DNA of 64,000 nt from Altererythrobacter sp. BO-6 (GCF_011047315.1 NZ_CP049259.1:2108001-2172000); one strand, 5' to 3'; counted from the stretch's first letter, positions 45,956 to 56,130 are shown. A program made the numbers and translations. Notes: generated from the sequence alone by a model not told the origin.

Positions 45956-48075
45956 CGCGCTGCCCCCGCCAGCCGCAGCGAATTGCCGACCACGATCAAC
46001 GAACTCATCGACATGGCGATCGCTGCGATCATCGGATTGACCATTCCTGCCAGCGCCAGCGGCACGGCGAGGATGTTGTAGCCGACTGCTAGCGCGAAAT
46101 TTTGCCGCACGATCCGCATCGTCGCGCGCGCGACCTGCACCGCCTTGGCGACCGGGATCAGCCGCTCGCCGATAAATACGGCATCCGCCGCCTGCTGGCT
46201 GGCGTCGCTGGCGCTGCCCGGTGCAATCGCTGCATGAGCGGCGGCCAGTGCAGGGCCATCGTTGAGCCCGTCGCCCACCATCAGCGGGAAATGCCCCTGC
46301 GCCTTAAGATTATTGAGCAGCTCAAGTTTGTCTGCAGGTGAGAGGCCACCTGCCGCGGGAAGGCCAAACCGCTCCGCCACAGCTTCGACCGCACCCTTGC
46401 GATCGCCCGATAGCAGTGCCGCGTCGAGGCCCATTGCTTCGAGCTGGCGCACAGTTTCGGCGATGTCCTCGCGCAGGGGATCGGCAAAGTGGATCAGCAT
46501 CGTCTGCTGGCCGATGCGCAGGGCGCTCATCGGGTGATCCGACGTCACATCGGGCCGGGCCAGCGCCACCGGTCGATCACCCAGCTGGGCAAAGATCCCT
46601 TCGCCCGCGCGCTCTTCGACCTGTCCGATCTTGGCGGGCGCAACGCCCTGTGCAAGCAGCGCCTTGGCCAGCCCCTTGCTCAGCGGGTGGCGGCTGTTCT
46701 GTGCCAGCGCCAGCGCGACCGACTTTCCTTCGGTATTGAGACCGCTCAAGTCCGGGCGCGGTTCCCCGAGCGTCAGCGTACCGGTCTTATCGAAGCGCAC
46801 GCAATCGACTTCGGCCAGCCGTTCCAGCGCGGTCCCGTCCTTGACCAGCAGACCCTGCTTCAACAGCGCATTGCTGGCGACGACCTGCGCTGCGGGCACA
46901 GCCAGCCCAAGCGCGCAGGGGCAGGTGATGATCAGCACCGCAATCGCGATCAGCAGGGCCTGGTGCCAGCCGACCCCGGCCAGCATCCAGCCAATGAATG
47001 CGAGCAGCGCCAGCGTGTGAACTGCGGGCGCGTAGAGCCGTGATGCGCGATCGGCGATGCGGACATAGCGGCTGCGCGATTGCCCCGCTTCGTCCATCAG
47101 CCGCGCGATCTCTGCCAGCTTGGTGTCGCTGGCGACGGCAGTGGCGCGCACCCGGATCGGAGCCATCACATTGATCGCCCCGGCATAGAGCACGCTTCCC
47201 AGATTGGCCGGTTCGAGCCGGCTTTCCCCGGTCAGCATCGAGTTGTCGATCGCGCTGGAGCCGTCGATAACTTCGCTATCGGCGGCCAGCGCTTCGCCCG
47301 CCGCAACCAGCATCACCATGCCCGGTTCCAGCTGGTCGGCGGGCACCCGATGCGTGGTACCATCTTCGCTGACGACCGCCGCGCTCTTGCCCATCCGGCC
47401 CAGCAGCGCGTCGATCCCGGCGCGGGCCTTGCCGCGCATCATTGCATCAAGCGCGCGGCCACACAGCAGGAAGAACAGGAGCATGACCGCGCCGTCGAAA
47501 TAGGCGTGCTCGCCGCCGGTCATGGTTTCGTAAAAGCTCAGCGCGGTCGCTAGCAGTACGCCGATGGAGATCGGCACGTCCATATTGGTCCGCCGATGCT
47601 TCAGCGCCATCCAGGCCGAGGCGAAGAAGGGGCGACCGGCATAGGCGATCACGGGTATCGCAATGATTGCAGACAGCCAGTGGAACAGCTGCTTGGTGAT
47701 GCCCGGCGCGCCCGACCATACCGCGACCGAAAGCAGCATGATGTTCATCATGCCGAAGCCTGACACTGCCAGCGCGCGCAGCAGCATGCGGCGGTCGGCA
47801 TCGTCCTGTGCCAGCGGGTTGTCTTCCACCCGCTGCGCTTCGAAGCCGAGCGCTTCGATGGCGTCGATCAGGGCATCGTCGCTGAGATCGGCAGTATGCC
47901 TCAGCGCGACCCGCTTGGCCGAGAAATTGACCCGCGCTTCGGCGACGCCGGGTACCTTGGGCAGCTCCCGCTCCAGCTTGGCGATGCAACCGGCGCAGCG
48001 CATGCCAGGCACGGTAAAGCGGCTATCGACCAGTTCGCATGCCTCGGCTGTCGCAATGGGATCGTGCGCGCTCAT
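45952..48075 (-). CDS. ccoI: Copper-transporting P1B-type ATPase CcoI/FixI
   Basis: The 707-residue ATPase has an N-terminal metal-binding domain (TVPGMRCAGCIAKLERELP, Cys27 and Cys30), eight membrane helices, the CPC metal motif (ITCPCALGLAVP), the phosphorylation motif DKTGTLT and the hinge GDGLNDGPALAAAHAA. It supplies copper to the cbb3 CuB site. I use the ATG complementary to 48073-48075, which overlaps the stop of ccoH by four bases; an earlier in-frame Met would lengthen the overlap. Confidence 0.95.
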   Translation of the reverse strand: MSAHDPIATAEACELVDSRFTVPGMRCAGCIAKLERELPKVPGVAEARVNFSAKRVALRHTADLSDDALIDAIEALGFEAQRVEDNPLAQDDADRRMLLRALAVSGFGMMNIMLLSVAVWSGAPGITKQLFHWLSAIIAIPVIAYAGRPFFASAWMALKHRRTNMDVPISIGVLLATALSFYETMTGGEHAYFDGAVMLLFFLLCGRALDAMMRGKARAGIDALLGRMGKSAAVVSEDGTTHRVPADQLEPGMVMLVAAGEALAADSEVIDGSSAIDNSMLTGESRLEPANLGSVLYAGAINVMAPIRVRATAVASDTKLAEIARLMDEAGQSRSRYVRIADRASRLYAPAVHTLALLAFIGWMLAGVGWHQALLIAIAVLIITCPCALGLAVPAAQVVASNALLKQGLLVKDGTALERLAEVDCVRFDKTGTLTLGEPRPDLSGLNTEGKSVALALAQNSRHPLSKGLAKALLAQGVAPAKIGQVEERAGEGIFAQLGDRPVALARPDVTSDHPMSALRIGQQTMLIHFADPLREDIAETVRQLEAMGLDAALLSGDRKGAVEAVAERFGLPAAGGLSPADKLELLNNLKAQGHFPLMVGDGLNDGPALAAAHAAIAPGSASDASQQAADAVFIGERLIPVAKAVQVARATMRIVRQNFALAVGYNILAVPLALAGMVNPMIAAIAMSMSSLIVVGNSLRLAGAAR

Positions 48076-48536
48076 GGCAAATGCTTTTCCTGCCGCCATT
48101 GCTGTCCTGCTGCCTCGATGGTGAGCCGGACGATCCAGCGTCCCTCTGGCAGGGGTTGGGCCGAGGCAAAGCGGTTGCCGTCAAGCGCGACCAATTCCAG
48201 ATCGGTGGCTTCCGGTGCGCCCAGCGGGCGGCGGACGCTGGCATGCACAGTGGCCGAAGCTGGAACGCCGGCAATTGTGACTGCAAGCCTGCCATCGTCC
48301 AGGCGGGATGACTCAGCCTCCCAGCCCAGTTCGCGTTCGCGCTTCGCCTCGGCCAGCCAACCGTTGAATTTCTGGCTCGCGACATAGCTGTTTTCGACCA
48401 CCACGCCGCCAAAGCTGCGTGCGGCGACACTGGCCATGAAGAAATTGACCGCGATGACGATGCCAAAACCAATCGCCAGCACCATGAACATGTGGCGTCC
48501 GGTGAATTCGCCTTGGGTTGAGTTCCTGGGCATCAT
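48072..48536 (-). CDS. ccoH: FixH/CcoH cbb3 oxidase assembly protein
   Basis: The 154-residue protein has a cytoplasmic start (MMPRNSTQGEFTGRH), one membrane helix (MFMVLAIGFGIVIAVNFFMA) and a periplasmic FixH domain with VVENSYVASQKFNGWLAEAK and PEGRWIVRLTIEA. FixH helps assembly of the cbb3 oxidase. Its ATG overlaps the end of ccoG by four bases and its stop overlaps ccoI. Confidence 0.92.
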   Translation of the reverse strand: MMPRNSTQGEFTGRHMFMVLAIGFGIVIAVNFFMASVAARSFGGVVVENSYVASQKFNGWLAEAKRERELGWEAESSRLDDGRLAVTIAGVPASATVHASVRRPLGAPEATDLELVALDGNRFASAQPLPEGRWIVRLTIEAAGQQWRQEKHLP

Positions 48537-49978
48537 TGGCCTCCCGGCGCGTTGAACAGGGTTGCTTCGCTGTCGCTTTCGCCCTGCTCGTCCTGCGACG
48601 TCAGGACGAAGGAGAAGTTCTGCCCGCTGGTGCCAGATGGCGCGGCGACATAGGCGCGCACGGTACGGGTAAGGTCAGCCGGGACTTCGATCACCTGCTT
48701 CCGCGCGGCAGCATCCTGCCCGATGGTGTCAGTCCACAGCACGGCCCCGGGCAAGCCCTCCAGCGCGATCTCCATGGCCCGCGGGCGGCTTTCCATGTTG
48801 CGCAGCTTGAGCGTGTAGGCGTTGCGCACCGAACCGTCCTTAAGCAGCATGTAGGGCGGGTTGCGATCCGGCGACACGGTCAGGTCCGTGCGGCTGCGCG
48901 CGCCCAGCGCAAACAGCAGGGCAAGACCAATCGAACCCCAGATGGTGAAATAGACCAGCGTGCGCGGGCGCAGCAGCGCCTTCCATGCCGGCCGGGGCGG
49001 TTGGCCGGCCTGTTCGGCCTTGCAATCGTCCAGCGTGGCATAGTCGATCAACCCGCGCGGGCGGCCGATGTCTTTCATCACCCGGTCGCAGGCATCGATG
49101 CACAGCGCGCAGGTGATGCAACCGATCTGCGGCCCTTCGCGGATGTCGATCCCGGTCGGGCACACCGCCACGCATTGCAGGCAATCGATGCAATCGCCGA
49201 AGGCATCGGGGTTCTTCTCTGCCTTCTTCACGCTACCACGCAGTTCGCCGCGCCAGTCCTTGTAAGTGACGATCAGCGATTTCTCGTCGAGCATTGCGGT
49301 CTGGATGCGCGGCCATGGGCACATGTAGATGCACACCTGCTCGCGCATGAAGCCGCCCAGCGTAAAGGTGGTCGCGGTCAGGATGGCGACCGTGCCATAG
49401 GCAATCGGCGCAGCCTGTAGTGTGAAGAATTCCCGGAACAGAGTTGGCGCATCGGCGAAATAGAGGATCCATGCACCGCCGGTGGCAAAGGCAATCGCGA
49501 GGTAGATCGTCCATTTGAGCAAACGCCGCGCAAGCTTCGATGCAGTCCACGGCGCCTTGTCCAGCCGGATGCGGGCGTTGCGATCGCCATCGATGAAGCG
49601 GTCGACATGCTGGAACAGGTCAGTCCACACCGTTTGCGGGCAGGCATAGCCGCACCATGCCCGGCCCACTGCGCTGGTAACCAGGAACAGGCCAATCCCC
49701 GCCATGATCAGCAGTCCGGCCACGAAATAGAATTCGTGCGGCCAGATCTCTATGCCGAACATGTAGAAGCGGCGGTTCGCCAAGTCGATCAGCACCGCCT
49801 GGTCGGGGGCATAAGGCCCCCGGTCCCAGCGGATCCACGGGGTGACGTAATAGATCGCCAGGGTGACGACCATAACCAGCCATTTGAACCGCCGGAATGG
49901 CCCGTCGATCCGCTTGTTATGGACGGTTTTGTGCTTCTCGTAGAGCGTGCCGATGGCTTGGGGGTCAGGGTTGTCCAT
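48533..49978 (-). CDS. ccoG: Cytochrome c oxidase accessory protein CcoG (FixG)
   Basis: The 481-residue membrane ferredoxin has five helices and iron-sulfur motifs WCGYACPQTVWTDL and YMCPWPRIQ in the membrane part, then two 4Fe-4S ferredoxin clusters (CIDCLQCVAVCPTGIDI and CITCALCIDACD). A C-terminal periplasmic Ig-like domain follows. CcoG is a Cu(II) reductase that feeds the oxidase. I start at the ATG complementary to 49976-49978 (MDNPDPQAIG); it overlaps the ccoP end by 14 bases. Confidence 0.94.
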   Translation of the reverse strand: MDNPDPQAIGTLYEKHKTVHNKRIDGPFRRFKWLVMVVTLAIYYVTPWIRWDRGPYAPDQAVLIDLANRRFYMFGIEIWPHEFYFVAGLLIMAGIGLFLVTSAVGRAWCGYACPQTVWTDLFQHVDRFIDGDRNARIRLDKAPWTASKLARRLLKWTIYLAIAFATGGAWILYFADAPTLFREFFTLQAAPIAYGTVAILTATTFTLGGFMREQVCIYMCPWPRIQTAMLDEKSLIVTYKDWRGELRGSVKKAEKNPDAFGDCIDCLQCVAVCPTGIDIREGPQIGCITCALCIDACDRVMKDIGRPRGLIDYATLDDCKAEQAGQPPRPAWKALLRPRTLVYFTIWGSIGLALLFALGARSRTDLTVSPDRNPPYMLLKDGSVRNAYTLKLRNMESRPRAMEIALEGLPGAVLWTDTIGQDAAARKQVIEVPADLTRTVRAYVAAPSGTSGQNFSFVLTSQDEQGESDSEATLFNAPGGQ

Positions 49979-50897
49979 TGCCCTCTGCCGCTGGCTCTGC
50001 CGCTGGCTCTGCCGCTGGAACCGGCGTTGCTTCGCCGCCGCCCAGCGAATGGACATAGGCCGCCAGCATCTTGATCGTCACCGGATCGAGCCGGTCCTGC
50101 CAGCCGGGCATTACGCCATGGCGCGGGTTCAGCACCTGCGCTCGAATATCGCTTGCCTCGCTGCCGTAAAGCCAGATCGCGTCGTTCAGCGCCGGGGCGC
50201 CCTGGAACCGGTCACCCCCGCCATCCGCGCCGTGGCACGCCAGGCAATTGTCGGCGTAAAGTTGCGCCCCAGCAGCGTTGGGCTGTCCCTGCCCGCTGAG
50301 CGAGCGGACATGGCCAACGATGCTGTTTACCTGGGCATCGCTGAAAATGCCGTTGAAGCCCGGCATCAGGCTGAAGCGCGCGCGATCATCGCCATCCCAC
50401 CGAATGCCGTGTTTGATGGTGAATTCGATCGCTTCCAGATCGCCGCCCCACAACCAGTCGTCGTCGTTGAGGTTGGGGTATCCGGGCGATCCGGCGGCGC
50501 CGGCACCGTGGCATTGCACGCAATTGACCTTGAAGGCCGCCGCGCCGCCGGCCACCGCTTTCTGCAACAGGTCGGGATTATCGGCCAGTTGTGCCAGCGG
50601 CAGCGCGGCGATTTGCACACGGACGCCTTCGCGCCCTTGCTCGGCGGCAGCCATGTCTTGTGCCAGCTGGCCGCGGCTGGTCCATCCGATCATGCCTTCG
50701 GTGGCCTGATCGATCATCGGCCAGGCAGGATAGGCAACCGAATAGGCCAAGCCCCATGCAACAGTCGCGTAGAAGGTCCACAGCCACCAGCGCGGCAATG
50801 GGGTGTTCAGCTCTTCGATCCCATCCCATTCGTGACCGACAAATTCGGTGCCGGTGGGCTCGTCAATGCGCTTCGTTTCAGTCGGATCATTCGCCAT
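49965..50897 (-). CDS. ccoP: cbb3 oxidase subunit III, dihaem cytochrome c CcoP
   Basis: The 310-residue protein has one N-terminal membrane helix (WWLWTFYATVAWGLAYSVAY) after the motif DGIEELNTPLPRWW, and two c-type haem sites (NCVQCHGAGA and NCLACHGADG) with distal Met residues in later segments. The C-terminus ends in an Ala/Glu/Pro tail encoded by three 12-base tandem repeats. CcoP brings electrons from cytochrome c to CcoO/CcoN. It overlaps the ccoQ end by 11 bases. Confidence 0.95.
   Translation of the reverse strand: MANDPTETKRIDEPTGTEFVGHEWDGIEELNTPLPRWWLWTFYATVAWGLAYSVAYPAWPMIDQATEGMIGWTSRGQLAQDMAAAEQGREGVRVQIAALPLAQLADNPDLLQKAVAGGAAAFKVNCVQCHGAGAAGSPGYPNLNDDDWLWGGDLEAIEFTIKHGIRWDGDDRARFSLMPGFNGIFSDAQVNSIVGHVRSLSGQGQPNAAGAQLYADNCLACHGADGGGDRFQGAPALNDAIWLYGSEASDIRAQVLNPRHGVMPGWQDRLDPVTIKMLAAYVHSLGGGEATPVPAAEPAAEPAAEGNGQP
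49983..50018. repeat. Three perfect 12-base tandem repeats at the ccoP 3' end
   Basis: The unit CTCTGCCGCTGG occurs three times without gaps, encoding the repeating Pro-Ala-Ala-Glu tail of CcoP. Perfect short tandem copies are prone to length change, so tail length may vary between strains. Confidence 0.85.
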
Positions 50898-51051
50898 CGT
50901 CTTGGTCCTTCAGGATCGAGTGGGCGGCTTCTTGGTTGTGGCTCTTGGCGCCGGGGCGGAACGGCCAGGCGCACAGCGCCAGGAACAGGACGGTCATCGC
51001 CACCAGCCCCCAGCTGTCGGCAAAGTGGCGCCAGGTTTCATAGTCGCTCAT
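50887..51051 (-). CDS. ccoQ: cbb3 oxidase subunit CcoQ
   Basis: The 54-residue protein reads [20 protein letters not shown], then one membrane helix ([11 protein letters not shown]) and a short polar tail ([14 protein letters not shown]). CcoQ stabilises the complex. Start and stop overlap ccoO (ATGA) and ccoP (11 bases). Confidence 0.92.
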   Translation of the reverse strand: MSDYETWRHFADSWGLVAMTVLFLALCAWPFRPGAKSHNQEAAHSILKDQDDGE

Positions 51052-51809
51052 CGGCCGGTCTCCTCGGCCAGTTCCTGCTGCGCGGCGGCGCTGCTGACAT
51101 CGACCAGCGTGCCCAGCATCTGGAGATAGGCGACCAGCGCATCCATCTCCGTCACTCGGGTCGGGTCGCCGTCAAAGTCGCGGATCTGCGCCTTGGGATA
51201 GCGGGTCGCGAGGTCGCCCGGATCGGCATCGGGATCGGCTTGCGCGATCATGTCGGCGCCCGCCCTGGCGATGTCGGTATCGCTGTAAGGCACACCTACC
51301 CGGCTGAGCGCGGTCAACGTGGCCGAGGGATCGGGCACTTTCAGTTCGTTTTCAGCCAGGAAGCCATATTGCGGCATGATGCTTTCGGGCACCACGCTTT
51401 GCGGATCGGTCAGGTGCTGGACATGCCAGGCGTCCGAATAGCGACCGCCAACGCGCGCCAGGTCCGGCCCGGTGCGCTTCGATCCCCATTGGAACGGGTG
51501 ATCGTACATGCTCTCGGCGGCCAGGCTGTAATGGCCATAGCGCTCCACCTCGTCGCGGAACGGGCGGATCATCTGGCTGTGGCAGACATAGCAGCCTTCG
51601 CGGATATAGATGTCGCGCCCGGCCTGCTCGAGCGGGGTATAGGGACGCATGCCCTCAACCTGCTCGATCGTGTTGTCGAGATAGAACAGCGGGGTGATCT
51701 GGACCAGTCCGCCGATCGCGACGGTGACCAGCGTTGCCACGGCCATCAGAGTGACATTGCGCTCCAGCTTCTGGTGGCGCGTACCGGCCTGGTTGTTTGC
51801 TTTGCTCAT
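51048..51809 (-). CDS. ccoO: cbb3 oxidase subunit II, monohaem cytochrome c CcoO
   Basis: The 253-residue protein has an N-terminal helix ([20 protein letters not shown]), the haem c motif [13 protein letters not shown] and [17 protein letters not shown], all canonical for CcoO/FixO. It overlaps ccoQ in ATGA form and starts 11 bases after ccoN ends. Confidence 0.95.
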   Translation of the reverse strand: MSKANNQAGTRHQKLERNVTLMAVATLVTVAIGGLVQITPLFYLDNTIEQVEGMRPYTPLEQAGRDIYIREGCYVCHSQMIRPFRDEVERYGHYSLAAESMYDHPFQWGSKRTGPDLARVGGRYSDAWHVQHLTDPQSVVPESIMPQYGFLAENELKVPDPSATLTALSRVGVPYSDTDIARAGADMIAQADPDADPGDLATRYPKAQIRDFDGDPTRVTEMDALVAYLQMLGTLVDVSSAAAQQELAEETGR

Positions 51810-51820
51810 GGATCGCGCTC

Positions 51821-53476
51821 CTATTCGGCCGGAACTGCGGCAATGGGACGGTCAGCGGTTTCGTTATGCGGGGTCAGCGTCATCGGCGCTTCGTCGCGCA
51901 GCTTGCCCGCGATCGTCATCCAGACGTTGTAGACCAGCACCACAGCGCCGCTGAGGTAGAGCAGCCCGCCAAAGGCGCGCAGCGCGAACATCGGCTTGAG
52001 GGCGGCGACAGTGTCGACGAAGCTGTTCACGAGGTAGCCGTCCTGGCCGTATTCGGCCCACATCTGGCCCTGGGTGATGCCCGCCACCCACATGCTGGCG
52101 GCGTAGAAAACGATCCCGGCGCTGGCGAGCCAGAAGTGCCAGTTGATCATCCGCATCGAGTACATCCGCTCGCGCTGCCACAGCCGCGGAACCAGGAAAT
52201 AGATGCAGGCGAAGGTAATCATGCCGTTCCAGCCTAGCGCACCGGAGTGGACGTGGCCGATGGTCCAGTCGGTATAGTGGCTCAGGCTGTTGACCCATTT
52301 GATGCTCATCATCGGGCCTTCGAAGGTGCTCATGCCGTAGAAGGCGAGTGCCATCACCATCATGCGGATGATTGGATCGGTGCGGATCTTGTCCCACGCG
52401 CCGTTGAGCGTCATCAGCCCGTTGATCATCCCGCCCCAGCTGGGCATCCACAGCATGATCGAGAACACCATGCCCAGCGTCTGCGCCCAGTCGGGCAGGG
52501 CGGTGTAATGCAGATGGTGCGGACCCGCCCAGATATAGAGGAAGATCAGGCTCCAGAAGTGGATAATGGACAAGCGATAGGAATAGACCGGCCGTTCCGC
52601 CTGCTTGGGCACGAAGTAATACATCATCGCCAGGAAGCCTGCGGTCAGGAAGAAGCCCACGGCGTTGTGGCCATACCACCACTGCGTCAGCGCATCCTGC
52701 ACCCCGGCAAAGGCGCTGTAACTGCGCGAGCCGACCAGGCTGACCGGCATCGCCAGATTGTTGACGATGTGCAGCATGGCCACCGTCAGGATAAAGGCGA
52801 GATAGAACCAGTTGGCGACGTAGATGTGCGGTTCGTGCCGCTTTACGATCGTGCCGACGAAAACGATGAAATAAGCCACCCAGACAATCGTGAGCCACAG
52901 GTCGACATACCATTCAGGCTCTGCATATTCCTTGGACTGAGTGACACCGAGGAGGTAGCCGGTCGCGGCCAGCACGATGAACAGCTGGTAGCCCCAGAAC
53001 ACGAAACGCGCGAGCGAGGGGAAGGCCAGCGTGGCGCGGCAGGTGCGCTGCACGACGTAGAAACTGGTCGCGATCAGGGCATTGCCGCCGAAGGCGAAGA
53101 TCACCGCGCTGGTGTGAAGCGGGCGCAGCCGCCCGAAATTGAGATAGGGCTCAAGGTTGAGCTGCGGGAACACCATCTGCAAGGCGATGAACAGCCCGGC
53201 GGCAAAACCGGCCATGCCCCAGAAGATCGTGGCGATCACACCCCAGCGAATCGGATCGTCGTCGTAGCGTGACGGGCCTGCGGGCATGCGAAAGATGCTC
53301 TGCGCCCGCGCTAGCGGATCATAATCCCGCGCTGTGACGACGATAAGAAGAAATGCGACAATCCCGACGATCGTCATATGGACGGCAAATGCGGCGTCTT
53401 TCGCGGCCACCATCGCCGCCAGTGCGGCGAGCAGGACGACGGACCAGATGCCGATACGGCCAAGGACTGCTTGCAT
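51821..53476 (-). CDS. ccoN: cbb3 oxidase catalytic subunit I CcoN
   Basis: The 551-residue haem-copper oxidase subunit has 12 or more membrane helices, with haem and CuB histidine landmarks in [56 protein letters not shown] and [15 protein letters not shown]. It reduces oxygen at the high-affinity haem b3-CuB centre. The ATG complementary to 53474-53476 has AAGGAAAA upstream; the frame upstream lies inside the regulator gene. It begins 11 bases after that gene stops, so the two are cotranscribed. Confidence 0.96.
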   Translation of the reverse strand: MQAVLGRIGIWSVVLLAALAAMVAAKDAAFAVHMTIVGIVAFLLIVVTARDYDPLARAQSIFRMPAGPSRYDDDPIRWGVIATIFWGMAGFAAGLFIALQMVFPQLNLEPYLNFGRLRPLHTSAVIFAFGGNALIATSFYVVQRTCRATLAFPSLARFVFWGYQLFIVLAATGYLLGVTQSKEYAEPEWYVDLWLTIVWVAYFIVFVGTIVKRHEPHIYVANWFYLAFILTVAMLHIVNNLAMPVSLVGSRSYSAFAGVQDALTQWWYGHNAVGFFLTAGFLAMMYYFVPKQAERPVYSYRLSIIHFWSLIFLYIWAGPHHLHYTALPDWAQTLGMVFSIMLWMPSWGGMINGLMTLNGAWDKIRTDPIIRMMVMALAFYGMSTFEGPMMSIKWVNSLSHYTDWTIGHVHSGALGWNGMITFACIYFLVPRLWQRERMYSMRMINWHFWLASAGIVFYAASMWVAGITQGQMWAEYGQDGYLVNSFVDTVAALKPMFALRAFGGLLYLSGAVVLVYNVWMTIAGKLRDEAPMTLTPHNETADRPIAAVPAE

Positions 53477-53487
53477 GATGTTTTCCT

Positions 53488-54249
53488 TTAGTCTGCCGTG
53501 GCGATAGCGACGGGCTGAAGGTCGTTCTTTGATCCAGCGCAAAATTCGCAGGGTTCTTCCGCGTGATGCTTGTGACCGGCCCTGACAGCGAGTTCGCCAA
53601 GGCAATTGAGCCGGACGAGCGATCGTCCGGAGGTCGAGACCACCCCTTCGTCGCGCAGTTCGGTGAACTGGCGGCTGACGGTTTCGATGGTGAGGCCAAG
53701 GCTGTTCCCGATGTCACGACGGGACATCGGCAGGATCAGCCGGATCGCATTGCCTTCCGGCTCCCCGATCCGGTCTGCCATCGCCAGCAGGAAGTCGGCA
53801 ATCCGTTCCTGGGCAGACTTGCGGCCCAACCGGATCGCCTTGTTGCGGCTGCGCTGGAGCGCAAGCAGGCTGCGATCGAGGATAGTCCGCAGGACCGACG
53901 GTTCAAGCTCGGCAATCTCGAGGAAGTCCTTGGCCGGAAAGCCGATTATCCGGCAATCTTCCAGCGCGATGATGCCTAATCCCGGCTGGCTGTGGTGCGG
54001 CAGATAGATCATGTCGCCCGCAAAGTGGAATGCCAGCACCTGCTCGCTCAGATCCGGCATGTGCACGATCAGCTTGCTGGCTCCCTCAGCCAGGAAAACG
54101 AGCTGGTCGCAGTCTTTCGGAAGCACGACCGGTTCCCCTTTGGCGGCATGCTGGAATCGCCCGATCTCCGACAGGCGTTCACTCACCTCGCGCGACGGGC
54201 AGCGGGCGAGGATCGAACGGCGAAATCTGTCAAAGGATGTTTTGGGCAC
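53488..54249 (-). CDS. Crp/Fnr-family transcriptional regulator (FixK/FnrN-like)
   Basis: The 253-residue protein has a cyclic-nucleotide-type sensor domain (residues 30-140, with [19 protein letters not shown]) and an FNR-type HTH ([20 protein letters not shown]) whose E-x-x-S-R residues match recognition of TTGAT-N4-ATCAA. The N-terminal cysteine cluster of Fe-S FNR proteins is absent; only one Cys (ILARC) is there, and CEFCAGSK sits near the C-terminus. It is the first gene of the cco operon. A perfect FNR box lies 55 bases before its start, so autoregulation or control by the second Fnr-type protein is likely. Confidence 0.85.
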   Translation of the reverse strand: MPKTSFDRFRRSILARCPSREVSERLSEIGRFQHAAKGEPVVLPKDCDQLVFLAEGASKLIVHMPDLSEQVLAFHFAGDMIYLPHHSQPGLGIIALEDCRIIGFPAKDFLEIAELEPSVLRTILDRSLLALQRSRNKAIRLGRKSAQERIADFLLAMADRIGEPEGNAIRLILPMSRRDIGNSLGLTIETVSRQFTELRDEGVVSTSGRSLVRLNCLGELAVRAGHKHHAEEPCEFCAGSKNDLQPVAIATAD

Positions 54250-54304
54250 AACTGCTCCGGGCTCATGAACATTGCGCTCTTGCTATGGCTCGCCGCAGCG
54301 GTCC

Positions 54305-54318
54305 TTGATCGAGATCAA
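54305..54318. promoter_or_regulatory. Perfect FNR box
   Basis: TTGAT-CGAG-ATCAA matches the FNR/FixK consensus in all ten fixed positions. It lies between the leftward crp/fnr-cco operon and the rightward ompW gene, 55 bases from the former start and 93 from the latter, so it may serve both. Confidence 0.85.
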
Positions 54319-54411
54319 TGATTGTGCGCCAGGCCCGCGCCAATTGCGGCGGCAGGTTGCAAACATCCTGGGCCGCACGGGGCGGCCGCTGCATCCTCGG
54401 GGAATTGTGAA

Positions 54412-55086
54412 ATGAAGACTTTACTGGCTGCTGCCACTGCGACGCTGGCGATACTGGCCAGCCCAGCCGCGGCGCAAGATGACCGGGCCGGCGATGTCCA
54501 GGTCAAGCTGCTCGGCACCGCCGTACTGCCCGACGGCAAGATCACCGATGTCATGGTGGATCCGGGCCTGCCAACCGGCACCCAGACCGCCGCCAATGAC
54601 AATTTCGTGCCGACGATCGCGATCGAATATTTCTTCACCAACAATTTTTCGGTCGAGACGATCTGCTGCATGACCCAGCACGATGTCGATGGCACCTCCG
54701 GTCTGCCGGGTGCCGAGCTCGTTTCGAATGCGCGGGTCATTCCGGCGACCTTCACCGCCAAGTATCATTTCGATGTCGGCGGCGCGAAGCCCTATGTCGG
54801 TGCCGGGGCAACCTACTTCCTGTGGGTCAGCGACAAGCCGGGTGCGGCAACCACGCCTGCGCCGTTCAGCGTCACCGATACCGATCTTTCGGACGAATTC
54901 GGCTTTGTCCTGCAAGCAGGGGTGGACATTCCGCTGTCGGACAGCGGCTTTGGCCTGTCGCTCGACGCCAAGCGCTATTTCGTGGATACGACCGCAACTT
55001 GGCGCGCGGGCAGCACGACTGTGATCCAGACCGAACACAAGCTCGATCCCTGGGTGCTGAGCGCAGGGGTTAGCTTCACGTTCTGA
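54412..55086 (+). CDS. ompW: OmpW-family outer membrane protein
   Basis: The 224-residue protein has a signal peptide (KTLLAAATATLAILASPAAA) and the eight-strand OmpW barrel pattern: VQVKLLGTAVLPDG, VPTIAIEYFFTNNFSVETIC, FTAKYHFDVGGAKPYVGAGA and a terminal strand DPWVLSAGVSFTF with last-residue Phe. OmpW forms a narrow hydrophobic channel; in enteric bacteria it is FNR-controlled, and the upstream FNR box here agrees. Confidence 0.9.
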   Translation: MKTLLAAATATLAILASPAAAQDDRAGDVQVKLLGTAVLPDGKITDVMVDPGLPTGTQTAANDNFVPTIAIEYFFTNNFSVETICCMTQHDVDGTSGLPGAELVSNARVIPATFTAKYHFDVGGAKPYVGAGATYFLWVSDKPGAATTPAPFSVTDTDLSDEFGFVLQAGVDIPLSDSGFGLSLDAKRYFVDTTATWRAGSTTVIQTEHKLDPWVLSAGVSFTF

Positions 55087-55104
55087 CGCGAAGCGCGGCC
55101 GCCA

Positions 55105-55809
55105 CTATTCGGCGCGATCCTCGAGCGCCTGCCGATCGAGGATCGTGACCGTGCGGCGGGAAGGCAGGTCAATCAGCCCTTCCGCCTTCATCCGGGTGAG
55201 CTGGCGACTGACCGTTTCAATGGTCAGGCCCAGAATATCGGCGATTTGCTGGCGTGACAGCTGCAGGTCGAAACTGCCGTTTTCATCGGCGCCCCCGGCG
55301 CGTTCTTCGCTCTGCAGCAGGAAGCTGGCAAGCTTCTGCTCGGCATTCATCCGGCCCAGCAGGAGCATCCATTTGCGCGTGCGGTCCAGCTCTGACAGCG
55401 TGCGTTCCAGCAGCTTGTGTTCGAGCGCGGGATGCTCGCGTGCGAAGCGGTCGAAATCGCGCCGCTCGAACACGCAAACCTGCGCATCGGTCAGGGCTTC
55501 AACGCCATAGGGGGTCGAACCGCCGAACGGCCGCCCCAGGAAATCCGAAGGATAGGCGATGCCAAGGATCTGCTCGCGCCCGTCGGAAGTCTGGCTGGAC
55601 AGCTTGAGCAGCCCATCGATGACATTGGCGACCAGCACCGCTTCGTCGCCCTCCCAGATCAGCTGTTCGCCTGCCCGCAGCTTGCGCATGCGGCCGATGC
55701 CATTGAGCACGCCCAGCTCTTCGCGAGACAGGTCAGAACATATCGCCCGGTTTCGCACCGTGCAGGTATCGCAAAAGGATGAAGGTGCAGCGCTCACAAT
55801 CCCGTCCAT
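55105..55809 (-). CDS. fnrL: FnrL-type oxygen-sensing regulator
   Basis: The 234-residue protein has Cys13, Cys16 and Cys24 (FCDTCTVRNRAIC) plus Cys112 (AQVCVFERRDF), the full ligand set for an oxygen-labile 4Fe-4S cluster. The HTH reads [20 protein letters not shown]. The dimerisation helix is in between (HKLLERTLSELDRTRKWMLL). In low oxygen it should bind FNR boxes, including the site upstream of the cco operon and ompW. It is convergent with ompW, 18 bases away. Confidence 0.92.
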   Translation of the reverse strand: MDGIVSAAPSSFCDTCTVRNRAICSDLSREELGVLNGIGRMRKLRAGEQLIWEGDEAVLVANVIDGLLKLSSQTSDGREQILGIAYPSDFLGRPFGGSTPYGVEALTDAQVCVFERRDFDRFAREHPALEHKLLERTLSELDRTRKWMLLLGRMNAEQKLASFLLQSEERAGGADENGSFDLQLSRQQIADILGLTIETVSRQLTRMKAEGLIDLPSRRTVTILDRQALEDRAE

Positions 55810-56130
55810 GAGAGCTTCATACAGCAGCTTGAAAAGACTTCAAACTTGGACTTTGCTACATGTTTGTCTTCCAAACCTGTTGCTTTGGGAGTTTCGGGAC
55901 CATCTTTGAAATCTTTCCACGGCCCTGGATCGGGATCACGTTGCGACCGATCGCGAGTCATCTTGCGGCAAGGTTGGCTGTGTAAGCTATTGGCGAAAGG
56001 GGGCCAATTTGCCGCAATCGACGCCATTGCACGTTCCGACGACGCGTGACTTGACACGCTGGCATTGTCCAACGATGGACATGCCCGATCCAGCAAGGCC
56101 GGGTCGGCAATGGATGAGTGCGGGCACCCG

